A DNA stretch of 64,000 nucleotides, from NCBI GenBank assembly GCA_963662155.1, contig OY759272.1:49249566-49313565 (forward strand), given 5' to 3'. Made by a program: the position numbers and the translations under genes. This document shows, one piece after another, positions 34,901 to 44,639 of the stretch (positions are counted from its first letter, which is position 1; each line of letters begins with the position of its first letter). The notes under the pieces were generated by a model. That model ran no database searches. It was not told the DNA's origin and saw only the letters and a program-made list of their open reading frames with translations. The DNA is from Lamellibrachia columna (lineage: Eukaryota > Annelida > Polychaeta > Sabellida > Siboglinidae).

Positions 34901-35031
34901 TACAAGATGTACTCGTGGAAATGTACTGATAGTTGTACTCAGCTTTGAGCAATGTACTCGTTCTCAGCAATCACCAATGTACTCGTACTCATACTTTACT
35001 CAAGAAAATGTACTCGGCCCCAGGTCTGGCG
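34900..35031 (-). mobile_element. Solo hAT-like terminus (GAGTAC-rich)
   Basis: On the minus strand it starts CAGACCTGGGGCCGAGTACA and carries repeated GAGTAC motifs, as at the ends of many hAT transposons. No opposite end or 8-bp target duplication was found. Confidence 0.4.
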
Positions 35032-35069
35032 TAATTGCAATGACACTTCTAAAATGTTTAAATCAATAA

Positions 35070-35130
35070 CAATTACCCCATTTCAATTACGATTATATTA
35101 AATGTAATCGTAATTGAAATGGGGTAATTG
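35070..35130. repeat. Perfect 26-bp hairpin with 9-nt loop
   Basis: CAATTACCCCATTTCAATTA... at 35070-35095 is exactly reverse-complemented at 35105-35130. It may be a collapsed foldback MITE. Confidence 0.9.
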
Positions 35131-35289
35131 CTGAAAACAGCATATTTTACGCAAATGTAACCAGAAAATATTATTATCCAGTAATAAATTGTATTCTGGA
35201 AATTAAGTGAAGTAATGTTTTCTACACAATTTGGTAAAAAATAACCACGTATGTAATACTCAGAACATTATTTAAAAAATCGGCCGATT

Positions 35290-36170
35290 CGGTGTCAGTT
35301 TCAAATTGACTAGGGATATTAATACAAAATTCAGATTGTAGAACTGTTTTTTAATGTTTATGGCAGAATGAGAAACTGAAATGTGAATACAGTTTCAAAA
35401 TCGATAAAGAACTTCGAGATATGAGTTTTGGAAGACATCAACTTTAAATAAATTGTACAGCTCAGCCCGACTGTAGACCTAGTGCATTTGACATTGATTG
35501 GGATGTCAATAAAATATTCAATTGTAGATCTAGTTGTTAAAATAGTTTCATGAGATGACAGTATCCATGAAAACTTAAATGCGAAAGAAGTTTCAAAATC
35601 AATAAAGTACTTTTCGAGATATGATTTTTTAAAGATGTCAACATTTTACAAATGTTTTATATGCCAAGTCTGTGTTGCATTTGATACTGACTAAGATGTC
35701 AATAAAAAATTCAAATTGCAGACATGGTTTTAAAAATAGTTTATGATATCATAGTATGTATGATAAAATCAAATGTGAAAAAAATTTCAAAATCAAGAGT
35801 ATTTTTTTAAATATAATTTTTGAAGACATCAAAATTAAGGAGTTTATGCCACGTTGGTGTTGCATTTGATATTGACTATGAATGTCAATAAAAATTCAAA
35901 TTGCAGATCTATTTTTCGTTATATATTAGCAGCCGTGTCATAAGGAATTAAAATGTGAAAAAGTGTCAAGACATCAACTTTTTACAGATCATGCATTTTT
36001 GTATTAACCATTGCCTTTGATATTAACTATATTAATGCCTTTAATGTACATATTATATCTATGTTAGAAATTATTAATTCATATGTCATGAAAAAGTGTC
36101 AAGACATCAACTTTTTACAGATCATGCATTTTTTTATTAACCATTGCCTTTGATATTAACTATATTAATG
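35290..36170. repeat. Diverged satellite-like repeat, about 140-190-bp units
   Basis: Four to six diverged units share GATGTCAATAAAAAATTCAA, TTTCAAAATCAATAAAGTAC and GACATCAACTTTT. The last two units (from about 35955 and 36095) are nearly identical, and the second was then split by a CR1 insertion. Confidence 0.7.
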
Positions 36171-36577
36171 CCTGAAAGAATGTGGTTTAACAACTCTAGA
36201 GACAAGGAGGTTAAGAGGAGATCAGATTGAAGTTTTTAAGATATTGAATGGGTATGAAAATATTGATAGAAATATGTTTTTCTCACTCAAGAAGGATAGC
36301 AGAACTAGAGGACATGAGGTAAAATTAGTAAAGGATCAATGTAGATTGGACATCAGGAAGCACTCGTTCTCACAGAGGACAATAAATGAATGGAACAAAT
36401 TGTCTACAGATTGTGTAACTGCTAGCAGCGTGAATATGTTTAAAAACAAGGTTGACACATATCTCAGGAGGGCGGGCTATAAGTAGATGAACATTGTTGG
36501 ACTCTCGATAAGCCAATGGCTTCCTTGTCCACTTGCCATCTGGGCCTTTGGCTTGGATGGCAAATCTTGTTAAATCT
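36171..36577 (+). mobile_element. 5'-truncated CR1 (ORF2 C-terminus and 3' tail)
   Basis: It starts at GAAAGAATGTGGTTTAAC and encodes the last ~100 residues of CR1 ORF2 (LETRRLRGDQIEVFKILNGY, TINEWNKLSTDCVTASSVNM, RRAGYK stop), almost identical to the intact element at 50075-52948, then TTGTTAAATCT tail. It interrupts the second of two duplicated satellite units. The near-identity shows recent insertion. Confidence 0.9.
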
Positions 36578-36738
36578 TTAATATACATATTATATCTATG
36601 CTAGATTATTATTAATTCATATATATGTCATGGAAAATCTTGCTGTGACACAATCATAAATATTCACTTGTTATTTTCAGACATTTATCCATAAAAGAAG
36701 TCTCGTACAATATGTTGACCATACAACATGATTATTAT

Positions 36739-37631
36739 CAGGGTTCGAAATTAACGTCAGTCCCTCGGTCCGCGCCGATTTTGACGTCGGACCGACAAAA
36801 AAATTAAGTTACTGGTTCTGCAGTCCGATTATTCGCACGGGTCATTCGTTGAGATAATATGGTATTATTGCCGAAAGGCTGCGCCTGACTGATAGGCTGA
36901 AAGTACGGTGTCATTGATATGCGTGACCTGATTGGTCAAGATTTACAGAGATCACGCATCCTGGCCATGAAACTCCTCCTTGTCAACCATGTTGATATTT
37001 CTGTGAAACACAAACTTACTCAATAAATAATTTTTCCGGATAATTTTGTAGATTTGTTTGTGTAAATACACTTAGACTTAGGTGATGTACATATTAACTG
37101 TAAAAAACTAGCAACCATACATAGCGTTCTAGAGTAAAGTCTACCATGTCCTTGTCAAAGTTTGGCTTTACGGAATGCGAGCTGCCACCCCCTAAAAAGC
37201 AGAAAACAGACGAAGAGAAGCGTGAAGTCGGTCGATTGTATGACAAAGATAAACGTCAGAGGACATTCAAACATTCCTGGTTGGTGGAATTTTCTTGGCT
37301 AATATATGACCCAAATACAAACAAGATGTGTTGCCTCATATGTCGGTCTACCTTTGGTCCTCTTGCAGTAAATAAGCTGCCTGATCATGGGATATTTCGG
37401 AAATATTCCATTCCATAAATGACATATTAATCAAAATGTACAATTTTATTAAACAAATTAATAAAAATTTATAATTTTATTAAATATTACACAAACTTAA
37501 AAAAAAATCCCCCTTTACCCAATATTCCCAGGACTAGTAACTTTTCAGCAGTACCAGCAACTTTTTGAACTTGCTGGTCCTGTGCCGCAGCCTGTGGACC
37601 AGGAACATATTTTCATTAGAGGAAAACCCTG
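36739..37631 (+). mobile_element. Non-autonomous hAT element with 8-bp target duplication
   Basis: Starts CAGGGTTCGAAATTAACG, ends AGAGGAAAACCCTG, and is flanked on both sides by ATTATTAT (36731-36738 and 37632-37639). CAGGG ends and an 8-bp duplication are diagnostic of hAT. The paralogous segment at about 61320-61331 is the empty site. It is 893 bp, far too short for a transposase. Confidence 0.85.
37146..37418 (+). CDS. Short protein with a TTF/BED-like zinc-binding start, inside the hAT element
   Basis: An open frame of 90 residues: a Lys-rich region (PPPKKQKTDEEKREVGRLY) then RTFKHSWLVEFSWLIYD and MCCLICRSTFG. The W-L-x-E-F-x-W-L-x-Y-D plus CxxC pattern resembles the N-terminal DNA-binding domain of hAT-derived proteins such as ZNF862-like proteins. 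The catalytic core and dimerisation region of a transposase are absent. It may be a captured transposase start able to bind DNA only, or simply a relic. The ATG lies 407 bp inside the element. Confidence 0.5.
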   Translation: MSLSKFGFTECELPPPKKQKTDEEKREVGRLYDKDKRQRTFKHSWLVEFSWLIYDPNTNKMCCLICRSTFGPLAVNKLPDHGIFRKYSIP

Positions 37632-37789
37632 ATTATTATGTCATGAAACATCTTGCTGTGACAAAATCATCAATATCCAAATGTCATTTTCTAATCAATC
37701 ATTGTGAAATACACTAAACGGGGCTATATATGTGCTTTTAATGCAGAACATTAAGTATGTTTAAAAAGGCGCTCGCCACCAGGTAGCAC

Positions 37790-38110
37790 ATGCGTCATAT
37801 TATCGCTCACAGTCCCATACTAACAACGATAACTGGAGGGTAGAATTACTAACCGTGAAAATTGCCACTTACAATATAGATATGTCGGTACCGATATGTC
37901 ACATAATCAAATATTACAATCACTTCAACATAATTAATAATGCGATACAATAATATAAGGACAATGTAAAACCACCTTACGAATTTTTGCGATGTACAAC
38001 AATTTGCAATCGAGCCACCTAGTGATACAACGCAATTTAATATAGGTGCTGCCACCTTGCGATTACCACAATGGTCATATATGGTTAAGACAATTACATG
38101 TGTATTTTTG
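37790..38110. repeat. Dispersed repeat, partner of 59168-59440
   Basis: Shared blocks include ATTATCGCTCACAG, TTTGCGAT, CAACAATTTGCAATCG and AGGTGCTGCCACCTTGCGAT. It is probably a MITE-type element, but the ends are not defined. Confidence 0.6.
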
Positions 38111-38144
38111 TTATCTAGTGATAGTTTGGTCGCAGCAGTACCCA

Positions 38145-38262
38145 ATCTATAAAGGACATAGACAAGCTAGAAAGAATATAACGAAGAGCAATTAAAATTA
38201 TTCCAGAATTGAGAGACCTTAGTTACGAAAGTCGCTTATTACAATGTGGTTTGACAACACTT
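38145..38262 (+). mobile_element. CR1 fragment, left half (split by LINE insertion)
   Basis: Reads approximately KDIDKLERI, RRAIKIIPELRDLSYESRLL and CGLTTL, then is cut by the LINE at 38263. The continuation ETRRLRGDQIEVFKIVNGYE is at 42291. Confidence 0.85.
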
Positions 38263-40152
38263 TCTTCTTCTTCTTTGCTGTCCATCGTTTTCGATGATGA
38301 CATCAATGGAGGGGGTATCCTTGTGCTTTGCTCTTCGGTGAGAATTTAAGCCTATTTGTGCCACAAAACCTCTGCCGCAGTCATCGCAGAAGACGGTAGG
38401 CATAGAAGCACCTAGAAGGCCATGTCGACGATTGTGCTCACGTTGATATTTTTTAATTAACTTTTCTTCTATATGGATTTTTCCCTGATGTATGGCCCGC
38501 CTCCACTTTTGTCTGTCGTGCGCAATAGGTTCCCATGTGTTTACAGGGATGTGTGTTGTTTTGAGATGTCTTTTTAGCACATCTTTGTATCTCAAACGTT
38601 GTCCTCCACGAAGGCGTTTCCCCCTGGATAATTCCCCATAAAACACCGCCTTTGGGAGTCTATCGCTGCTCATTCGGGTAACATGTCCAGTCCAGCGGAG
38701 TTGGGATGCAGTCAGAATGGCTTCTATACTTGACATGTTGGCCTGTCTCAACACGTCTATATTTGAAATGTGGTCTTTCCATGATATCCGAAGGATTTGT
38801 CGTAGATGCCGGAGATGCACTTTGACAAATTTTCTGATGTGGCGACGGTAGAGAGTATACGTCTCAGCTGAGTACAGTAGTGTTAGCAGCACAATCGCCT
38901 TGTACACCTTGCACTTTGTGGAGATTGCAATGCCATGTTGTGACCATACTCGCTTCCAAAGTCCTCCAAAGGCTCCTGGGGCAGCACGTATACGGTTGTT
39001 AATTTCCATGTCGATGGTGTTGTCAGATGCAATCGTGCTGCCCAAGTATGTGAAATTATTGACTGACTTTAGTGGGGTGCCATAGATTTCAATGTGTGGA
39101 CTGGTTGAAGTTTGTCCAGGTGGAGGTTGGTGGAGTGTTACAGTTTTCTTTGTACTAATCGTAAGTCCAAATAAGGTTGCAGCTTGTTCAAAGTGTTCAC
39201 AAATCTCTTTGATGTCTTCTAGTGTGTGCGCAACAATAGCAGCATCATCTGCAAACAGCAGGTCACGAATGCAAAGTTCACGAGTTTTTGCGTTTGTTCT
39301 CAGTCTAGCCAAGTTGAATAACTGTCCTTCAGTTCTAGTGCGGATGAAAACGCCCATACTCAAGTGTTCCGATGCTGCAGATAGTACTGGTCCAAGAAAG
39401 AGAGTGAACAAAGTGGGTGCCAAGACGCATCCTTGTTTTAATCCATGACTGATTTCAAATGGATCTGTAATTGTTCCACCAACAGACACTGAACCAGCCA
39501 TGCCATCGTGAAATTCCTGAATTAGCTTGACAAAGGTCTCAGGGCATCCATATCTTCTAAGTAAGATCCACAGGGTTGATCTGTCCACTGTGTCGAATGC
39601 CTTTGACAAGTCAATAAAAATCATATAGAGGCTTTGTTGTTGTTCAACAGCTTTTTCCTGTAGTTGCCGCAAGGTGAATATCATGTCAATTGTGGAGCGT
39701 GAGGTGCGAAACCCACACTGGCTTTCAGGGAGAATCGATTCTGCAATTGTTTGTCTTTTCAGAAGGATTTTTGCTAGGATTTTTCCCGCAGTTGAGAGCA
39801 GTGAAATGCCCCGGTAGTTCCCACAGTCACTACGGTCACCCTTCTTTTTGTATATTGCGATTATCAAAGCGTCTTTGAACTGCTGTGGTAATTCTTTTGC
39901 TTTCAAACAAGTAAGGTAGAATTTCAGGAGTTGAGTATGAAGCGCTTCACCTCCATATTTATATATTTCAGCAGGTATACGATCCAGTCCTGGTGTTTTC
40001 CTGACTTTGTTGATTTGATGGCAGCCACAATTTCCTCTAGTGTTGGTGGATTTGCAATGTCTTCCTGTGTTGGGTGTTGTTCTATCGTAGCAAGTGCTTC
40101 TTCTGTAGCAGTCGTTGGGCGATTCAGTAGCTCGCTGAAATATTCCCTCCAT
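38239..40152 (-). pseudogene. LINE reverse transcriptase region (RT to C-terminal zinc finger)
   Basis: Open frame of 637 codons. The first ~50 residues are off-frame. From TPGLDRIPAEIYKYGGE on it is a reverse transcriptase: IFIDLSKAFDTVD (about 178-190), HGLKQGCVLAP (about 236-246), catalytic FADD (about 300-303), FTYLGSTIASD, then the LRWTGHVTRMSSDRLPK thumb region. A C2H2 finger closes it (C589, C592, H605, H610). The frame has no stop of its own: it runs through the GAA tail (GQQRRRRK) and ends at TAA in the flanking CR1. The correct upstream frame continues at 39924-40160 (MSRWREYFSELLNRP), showing a frameshift at about 40000. Confidence 0.75.
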
Positions 40153-42285
40153 CTGGACACAATTTCTGGCTTCTCTGTGTAAACCTGTGAACCTTCTGCA
40201 TCTCTAACTGGTGCAATAGCGTCTTTTGGGGACCATAGATCTGTTTGATTGCAGCAAAGAATCCTTTTGAGGAATTTTCATCAGCTAGCTGTTGCAGTTC
40301 GTCAGCTTTTTTGTCCCACCAGGCATTTTGCATCGCTCGTAGTTTTTTTGTAGCTTGGATTTTGCTTGTGCATAGCGCTGGTTTCGACTTCTTGTCTGTT
40401 GTGACAGCAATGCGTCATGTGCCCTACGCCTTTCATCCAGTAGCGATAATATTTCCTCATCATTTTCATCAAACCAATCTTGATGTTTCCTTGCTGTGTG
40501 TCCCAGTGTGTCAACAGATGTTTGGTATACTTTCTCACAGAGATTCTCCCACTGATCATTGATCGTGCCATCGCATGGAAGGTTTGTCATGTTGGCTTCC
40601 ATATTTGTCATTAACAGTGCCTGCATCTTGCTGTCTGCCAGCTTACTGACATTTAGCTTCTTCATAGGTGTAGGGCCAGTTTTCCTAAGAGGTGGCTTGA
40701 TATGGAAGTTGCACAGTGAGCGAATGAGGTAGTGATCGGTTGAACAGTCTGCACCACGCACTGCACGTGTACTTCCTATGTCAGCTAGGTCTACTGTTCG
40801 TGTTATTATGTAATCTATTAAGTGACAGCGTTTCGAACGTGGGTGTTGCCAAGAGTAGTACCAATGTTCAGGCATTTTGAAAAATGTGTTTGTGATCGCA
40901 AGTTTGAAATGCGTACATATAGAAAGGAGTTGTTCACCATTTGAGTTTGACATGTCCCTTCCAAACTTTTCCAAAGCTATTGGCCAAGACGTAGAGTCAT
41001 CTCCCACTCTGGCATTGAAGTCTCCAAGTGTAATTACTTTATCAGTAGATGGGATCTTTTGGTGCGTTTGACCCAGTAGTTCGTAGAATTCTTCCTTTGC
41101 TTGATCTAGATTTGTCATAGTCGGTGCATAAGCACTGATGACGGTAGCATAACGGGTTATCCCTATAGGTATTCTGAGGGTGGTGAGACGTTCTGATATA
41201 CCAGTCGGTAGAGTAGGGAGTTGTTAAACGAGACTATTGGCAATCGCAAATCCAACCCCTGCTTCTCTCCTTATCCCATGTTCTTTCCCTATCCAGAAGA
41301 ATGTATGGTTCTTTTCTTGTAGTGTGCCTTGTCCTTCAAGACGAGTTTCTTGAAGAGCAGCTATATCTATGTTATAGCGATCAAGTTCTCGAGCAACTAG
41401 CGTTGTTTGCCTTTGAGGCCTGTCCGCATCTTTCAAGTCTAATAGGGTCTTCACATTCCATGTTGCTATTGATAGCTTCTTCTTCATTTGTTTCGTACCG
41501 CTGGTATTAGAGTCCCACCAGCCGCGGCATGCTGGTCAGGAGTCAAATTGAAGAAGCTTTGTTTACCCCACCTTTTCTAGGGGCGTCCCCGGATTGGGGC
41601 AGGCAGTGCATCCCTAGATAAGGCTGCCTGGTCGCCTGGACTGCTGCCCTGCATTGTTGTTGTTCATCAACAACACACGACCATCATATCCAAGCCGCCT
41701 ATGTGTAGAGCTTCAGCTAATAGCTTCCAGTTACTCCAACCTGCCATCGTGGCGTTCACCCTGTCGCCATAGGACTTCTCCCAACATCTTCGCTCGCGCT
41801 CTTGTTTTAGGTGCCAAGACTGTCGCGCATCAGTATCAACACCCTCTGGACCAGGAAGACTTTTGTCCAGTGGAGCACTCCGTGCGACGACTAGAAGTCT
41901 AGTTTGTTGCCCAGCAGTGGAGAGAAGTTGCCTCCCACTCTTAGTTCTAGTGTCACCGTTGGTCAAGGTAAGTTGACTCTTCCGCCGGCACCAGATACGA
42001 GCATCGCTGCTGCCCGACACTGACTATTTACCCATAGTTGGGGTTTGGAATGGTGCCTGTCGGGACGTATCCACTCGACGGTGGGCCCTGCACACGACAC
42101 GTCTGGGGCTCCAATCTGCTCCGAGATCTCTAGCACATTTGCCTGGGGCCGCAGGGTACCAGTATCCGCAGTGTACCACGAGGAGGTTGTGCAAGAATCT
42201 TGTCTATGGAGAGGCTATATACCAACAGGGGAGACTTACGCACTCGGCTCCCTTTTCACTCCAAGGAGCTATCTGGCATACCTGA
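38263..42285 (-). mobile_element. APE-type LINE (RTE/BovB-like), near full length, inserted in a CR1
   Basis: About 4.0 kb on the minus strand: a GC-rich 5' region (41500-42285), endonuclease, reverse transcriptase, a C-terminal C2H2 zinc finger and a 3' GAA-type tail (TTTCTTCTTCTTC at 38263). The flanks are the two halves of one CR1. TGACAACAC before and TGACTACACAC after look like an imperfect target duplication. Several frameshifts separate the coding parts, so it is inactive as it stands. The clade is inferred from protein style (endonuclease resembling the 'craniofacial development protein 2-like' annotations). Confidence 0.8.
40285..41487 (-). pseudogene. LINE apurinic endonuclease region
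   Basis: 41224-41487 encodes MKKKLSIATWNVKTLLDLKD and ALQETRLEGQG, the Asn and Glu motifs of APE endonucleases. 40285-41118 continues with KVITLGDFNARVGDD and CSTDHYLI, the later catalytic motifs GDFN and xDH. A break between 41118 and 41224 and another near 40300 interrupt the frame. The enzyme would nick target DNA to prime reverse transcription. Confidence 0.75.
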
Positions 42286-42290
42286 CTACA

Positions 42291-42686
42291 CACCAGGAGA
42301 CTAAGAGGAGACCAAATAGAAGTGTTTAAAATAGTGAACGGTTATGAGGACGTTGATAGGAATATGTTCTTCAAACTTAAAGAAAGCAGTAGAACCAGAG
42401 GACACAAAGCAGCATTAGTTAAGGAGCAGTGTAGGTTGGACACGAGAAAGTACTCTTTCTCACAGAGGGTGATAAATGAATGGAACAAACTGCCAAATTA
42501 TTGTGTTAATGCTAGTAGTGTGAATATATTAAAACATATAATTGACAGATATTAAAATTTTGATAAGGGTGGGCTACACATAGATGAGAAAATTGTTGGA
42601 CTCTCGATAAGCCAATGGCTTCCTTGTCCATTTGCCATCTGGAACTTCTTGTTTGGGATGGCAATCTTGTTAAATCTTGTTAAATG
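42291..42686 (+). mobile_element. CR1 fragment, right half, with 3' tail
   Basis: Continues 38262: LRGDQIEVFKIVNGYEDVDR, TINEWNKL-type segment (RVINEWNKLPNYCVNASSVN), then 3' UTR and TTGTTAAATCTTGTTAAAT tail. It differs from the intact CR1 more than the 36.2-kb copy does. Confidence 0.85.
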
Positions 42687-43300
42687 ACAGTCCTCCTAAT
42701 TAGCCCTAGAATTTGATTTCCTTTTGAAGCAGCAATCCCACATTGCTCTGAAACTTTCATGTCAGCACTAAATGTTACTCCTAAGTCCTTTTTTCTTGTG
42801 TGGTCCTACCTAGTACAGCATCCCCCATTTTACATTCTTCGTCCATGTTTCCATGTCCTATACGTATGTGTATACATTTACACTTCCCAAAATTTAAAAA
42901 CATTTGCTGACCATTTAACTAATTTTTCTGACCATTTAACTAATTTATCTAGATCATGTAAACTTTGCTTATCTATATCATTAGTAACCTTTCTGAATAC
43001 TTTTGTGTCATCAGCAAATTTGAGTACTTTGCTAGATATGTCATCTTACAAACCATTTATATATATATTAAAAACAGTATATAGCCTAATACTGATCCTG
43101 TGCTACCCCATTCAAAACCGATTTCCAGTTTGAAATCTCACCTTCTACCATTACTCTCTGTCTTCTGTGTGTAAGCCACTTTTTTATCCAGTTGATTACA
43201 TCATTACATATACCATGGGCTTTTAGTTTAAGTAACAATCTTTGATGTGGCACTTCTTCGAAAGCTTTCTGAAAATCTAAGTAGACAACATCCACTGGTG
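42687..43300 (-). mobile_element. CR1 reverse-transcriptase fragment
   Basis: Minus-strand RT segment from MDVVYLDFQKAFEEVPHQRL through NDVINWIKKWLTHRRQRVM towards the C-terminus, with frameshifts. It ends at 43300, where an unrelated Thr/Pro-coding region starts. Confidence 0.8.
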
Positions 43301-43546
43301 AGTTCTATATCGATAGCGTCACTCGTCTCTTGCTGCAACTCCATGGCTACGAATGACGGTTCGTGTGGTGGTGGAATAGTGGTAGTGGTGGTGGTGGCGG
43401 TGGTGCTGCTGGTGGTGGTTGTGGTGGTGGTGGTGCTGCTGCAGGTGGTACGTGGTGAAGGTGGTGGTGGTGGTTGTTGTGGTGGTGGAGGTGGTGGAGT
43501 TTTTGGTTCGTCCCACACTCTCATATGACAGCGGCTTCCTCTTCAC
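43301..43546 (-). CDS. Pro/Thr-rich exon-like segment with (GGT)n repeat
   Basis: A minus-strand open frame with MRVWDEPKTPPPPPP, a run of Thr codons (the trinucleotide repeat at 43365-43505) and then PSFVAMELQQETSDAIDIEL, which looks like ordinary coding sequence and is cut off by the CR1 fragment at 43300. It could be part of a cytoplasmic tail exon. It lies just downstream of the acidic/Cys-rich segments on the same strand. Function unknown. Confidence 0.35.
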
Positions 43547-43662
43547 CTAAATAGCTGCACAGGCAATGTTCCACATCGCACAGGCAATAATCACAGGGTC
43601 CATCTTCGGTTGCAGTGGTGACGTCACACATGTCACCCGACATATCTGGGATTTCGGCAAGT
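43524..43662 (-). CDS. Acidic, Cys-rich exon-like segment
   Basis: Minus-strand frame LAEIPDMSGDMCDVTTATED, GPCDYCLCDVEHCLCSYLG and EEEAAVI then TGA. About 46 residues, strongly biased to Asp, Glu and Cys, with no stop until its natural-looking end. A diverged duplicate of the DVEHCLCSYLG part lies just upstream (43671-43750) with its frame broken. Likely the intracellular tail of a membrane protein; not identified. Confidence 0.4.
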
Positions 43663-43876
43663 CTTCATAGTTGCCTAAATAGCTGCACAGGCAATGTTCA
43701 ACATCGTACAGTCAATATGTGCAGGATCTGCAGTGATGATGCCACACGGGCAAAAAAAGTGCACATTGCACAAACAATAGATGCAGTCGATCTACAGAAT
43801 AAATAAATACAGTTAAGTACAACATTACGGGTCGCTTGTCGATCTCAGATTCCATCGTGTTCTCGTGACAACGTAG

Positions 43877-44101
43877 CTAGTGCTGTCTCTGTCGTAATGT
43901 CTTGCCACCACGACACCCCTCAACTTGGTCTCGACCATTGATTTTGGAGGCGCTAAGTAGTCTACGGTCTTCCCGTCGATGGACATAACATGATGCGTTC
44001 AGTTCTTTTATCTCGGTCATCGATGTGGCTCTGTTCATGTAGTCGTCAGCGTCTGTTATGTCACATTCAGGGTCGATGTCGTCGTCGTCTTCCCACATCT
44101 A
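43877..44101 (-). CDS. Acidic terminal exon-like segment
   Basis: Minus-strand frame after GACGTAATAG: MWEDDDDIDPECDITDADDY, MNRATSMTEIKELNASCYVH, RREDRRLLSASK and so on to TAG at 43877 (73 residues). The Asp-rich start and charged composition suggest an intracellular or nuclear region. The ATG could be a start or the sequence could be an exon after the preceding TAG/AG. No family recognised. Confidence 0.4.
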
Positions 44102-44204
44102 TTACGTCGTCGTCCGTTGTCAGATCGATGACGTCACACGGTTACCTGCAACGTCACACATCTCACAACGCCTCTACCTTACACCATCACCACTTCCACG
44201 CCCG

Positions 44205-44348
44205 TCAGTGTGTAGTTAATGTTAATAGACCTTTTCTAAATGTCCTTATCTTTTCCTCTACTCTCGCACCACGGATTATAGACATGGCTTGACAACGGTC
44301 TTCTTCGCTGTGCAGATATTCAAACACATTGGCGTCGAACGACAGCAT
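44205..44348 (-). CDS. Short coding segment, 47 residues
   Basis: Minus-strand ATG at 44346-44348 opens MLSFDANVFEYLHSEEDRCQ, AMSIIRGARVEEKIRTFRKG and LLTLTTH, TGA at 44205-44207. The composition is convincingly protein-like (amphipathic, mixed charge). A TGA lies directly upstream in frame, so the ATG is the only possible start unless an acceptor lies inside. Unknown function. Confidence 0.4.
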   Translation of the reverse strand: MLSFDANVFEYLHSEEDRCQAMSIIRGARVEEKIRTFRKGLLTLTTH

Positions 44349-44459
44349 TCATAGTTCAGTCGTGATTGCAAAGTGGTCAACCAACCTTTGTCAACCATGC
44401 ATAGCACACAGGTACCCACCCGGACAGGCCAGTGACGACTTTCTTACCCGAATGGCACC

Positions 44460-44595
44460 CTATATACGTAGGTCCGCGGAGCCAAGCACGTACAACAATG
44501 ACGACTGGTCTGCACAGGGCATATTCAATACTACTTGCCTCTTTCAGTTGCGACAGCTCCACCTCCAACTGTTGCAGTTGCTGCTGCTGCTGAGC
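44460..44595 (-). CDS. Possible Gln/Leu-rich exon piece
   Basis: AQQQQQLQQLEVELSQLKEA is readable on the minus strand, a likely coiled coil, followed by less certain sequence. It may belong with the exon-like pieces at 43.3-44.35 kb. Borders are not established. Confidence 0.25.
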
Positions 44596-44639
44596 CAGGT
44601 AAATCATAAAACATTTCTGCGCCATTTTCGGATGTCCAG

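Noticed and set aside
43365..43505. Gly/Val-rich plus-strand frame over (GGT)n
   Set aside because: A trinucleotide repeat gives open frames in both directions. The minus strand has coding-like flanks on both sides; the plus strand does not.
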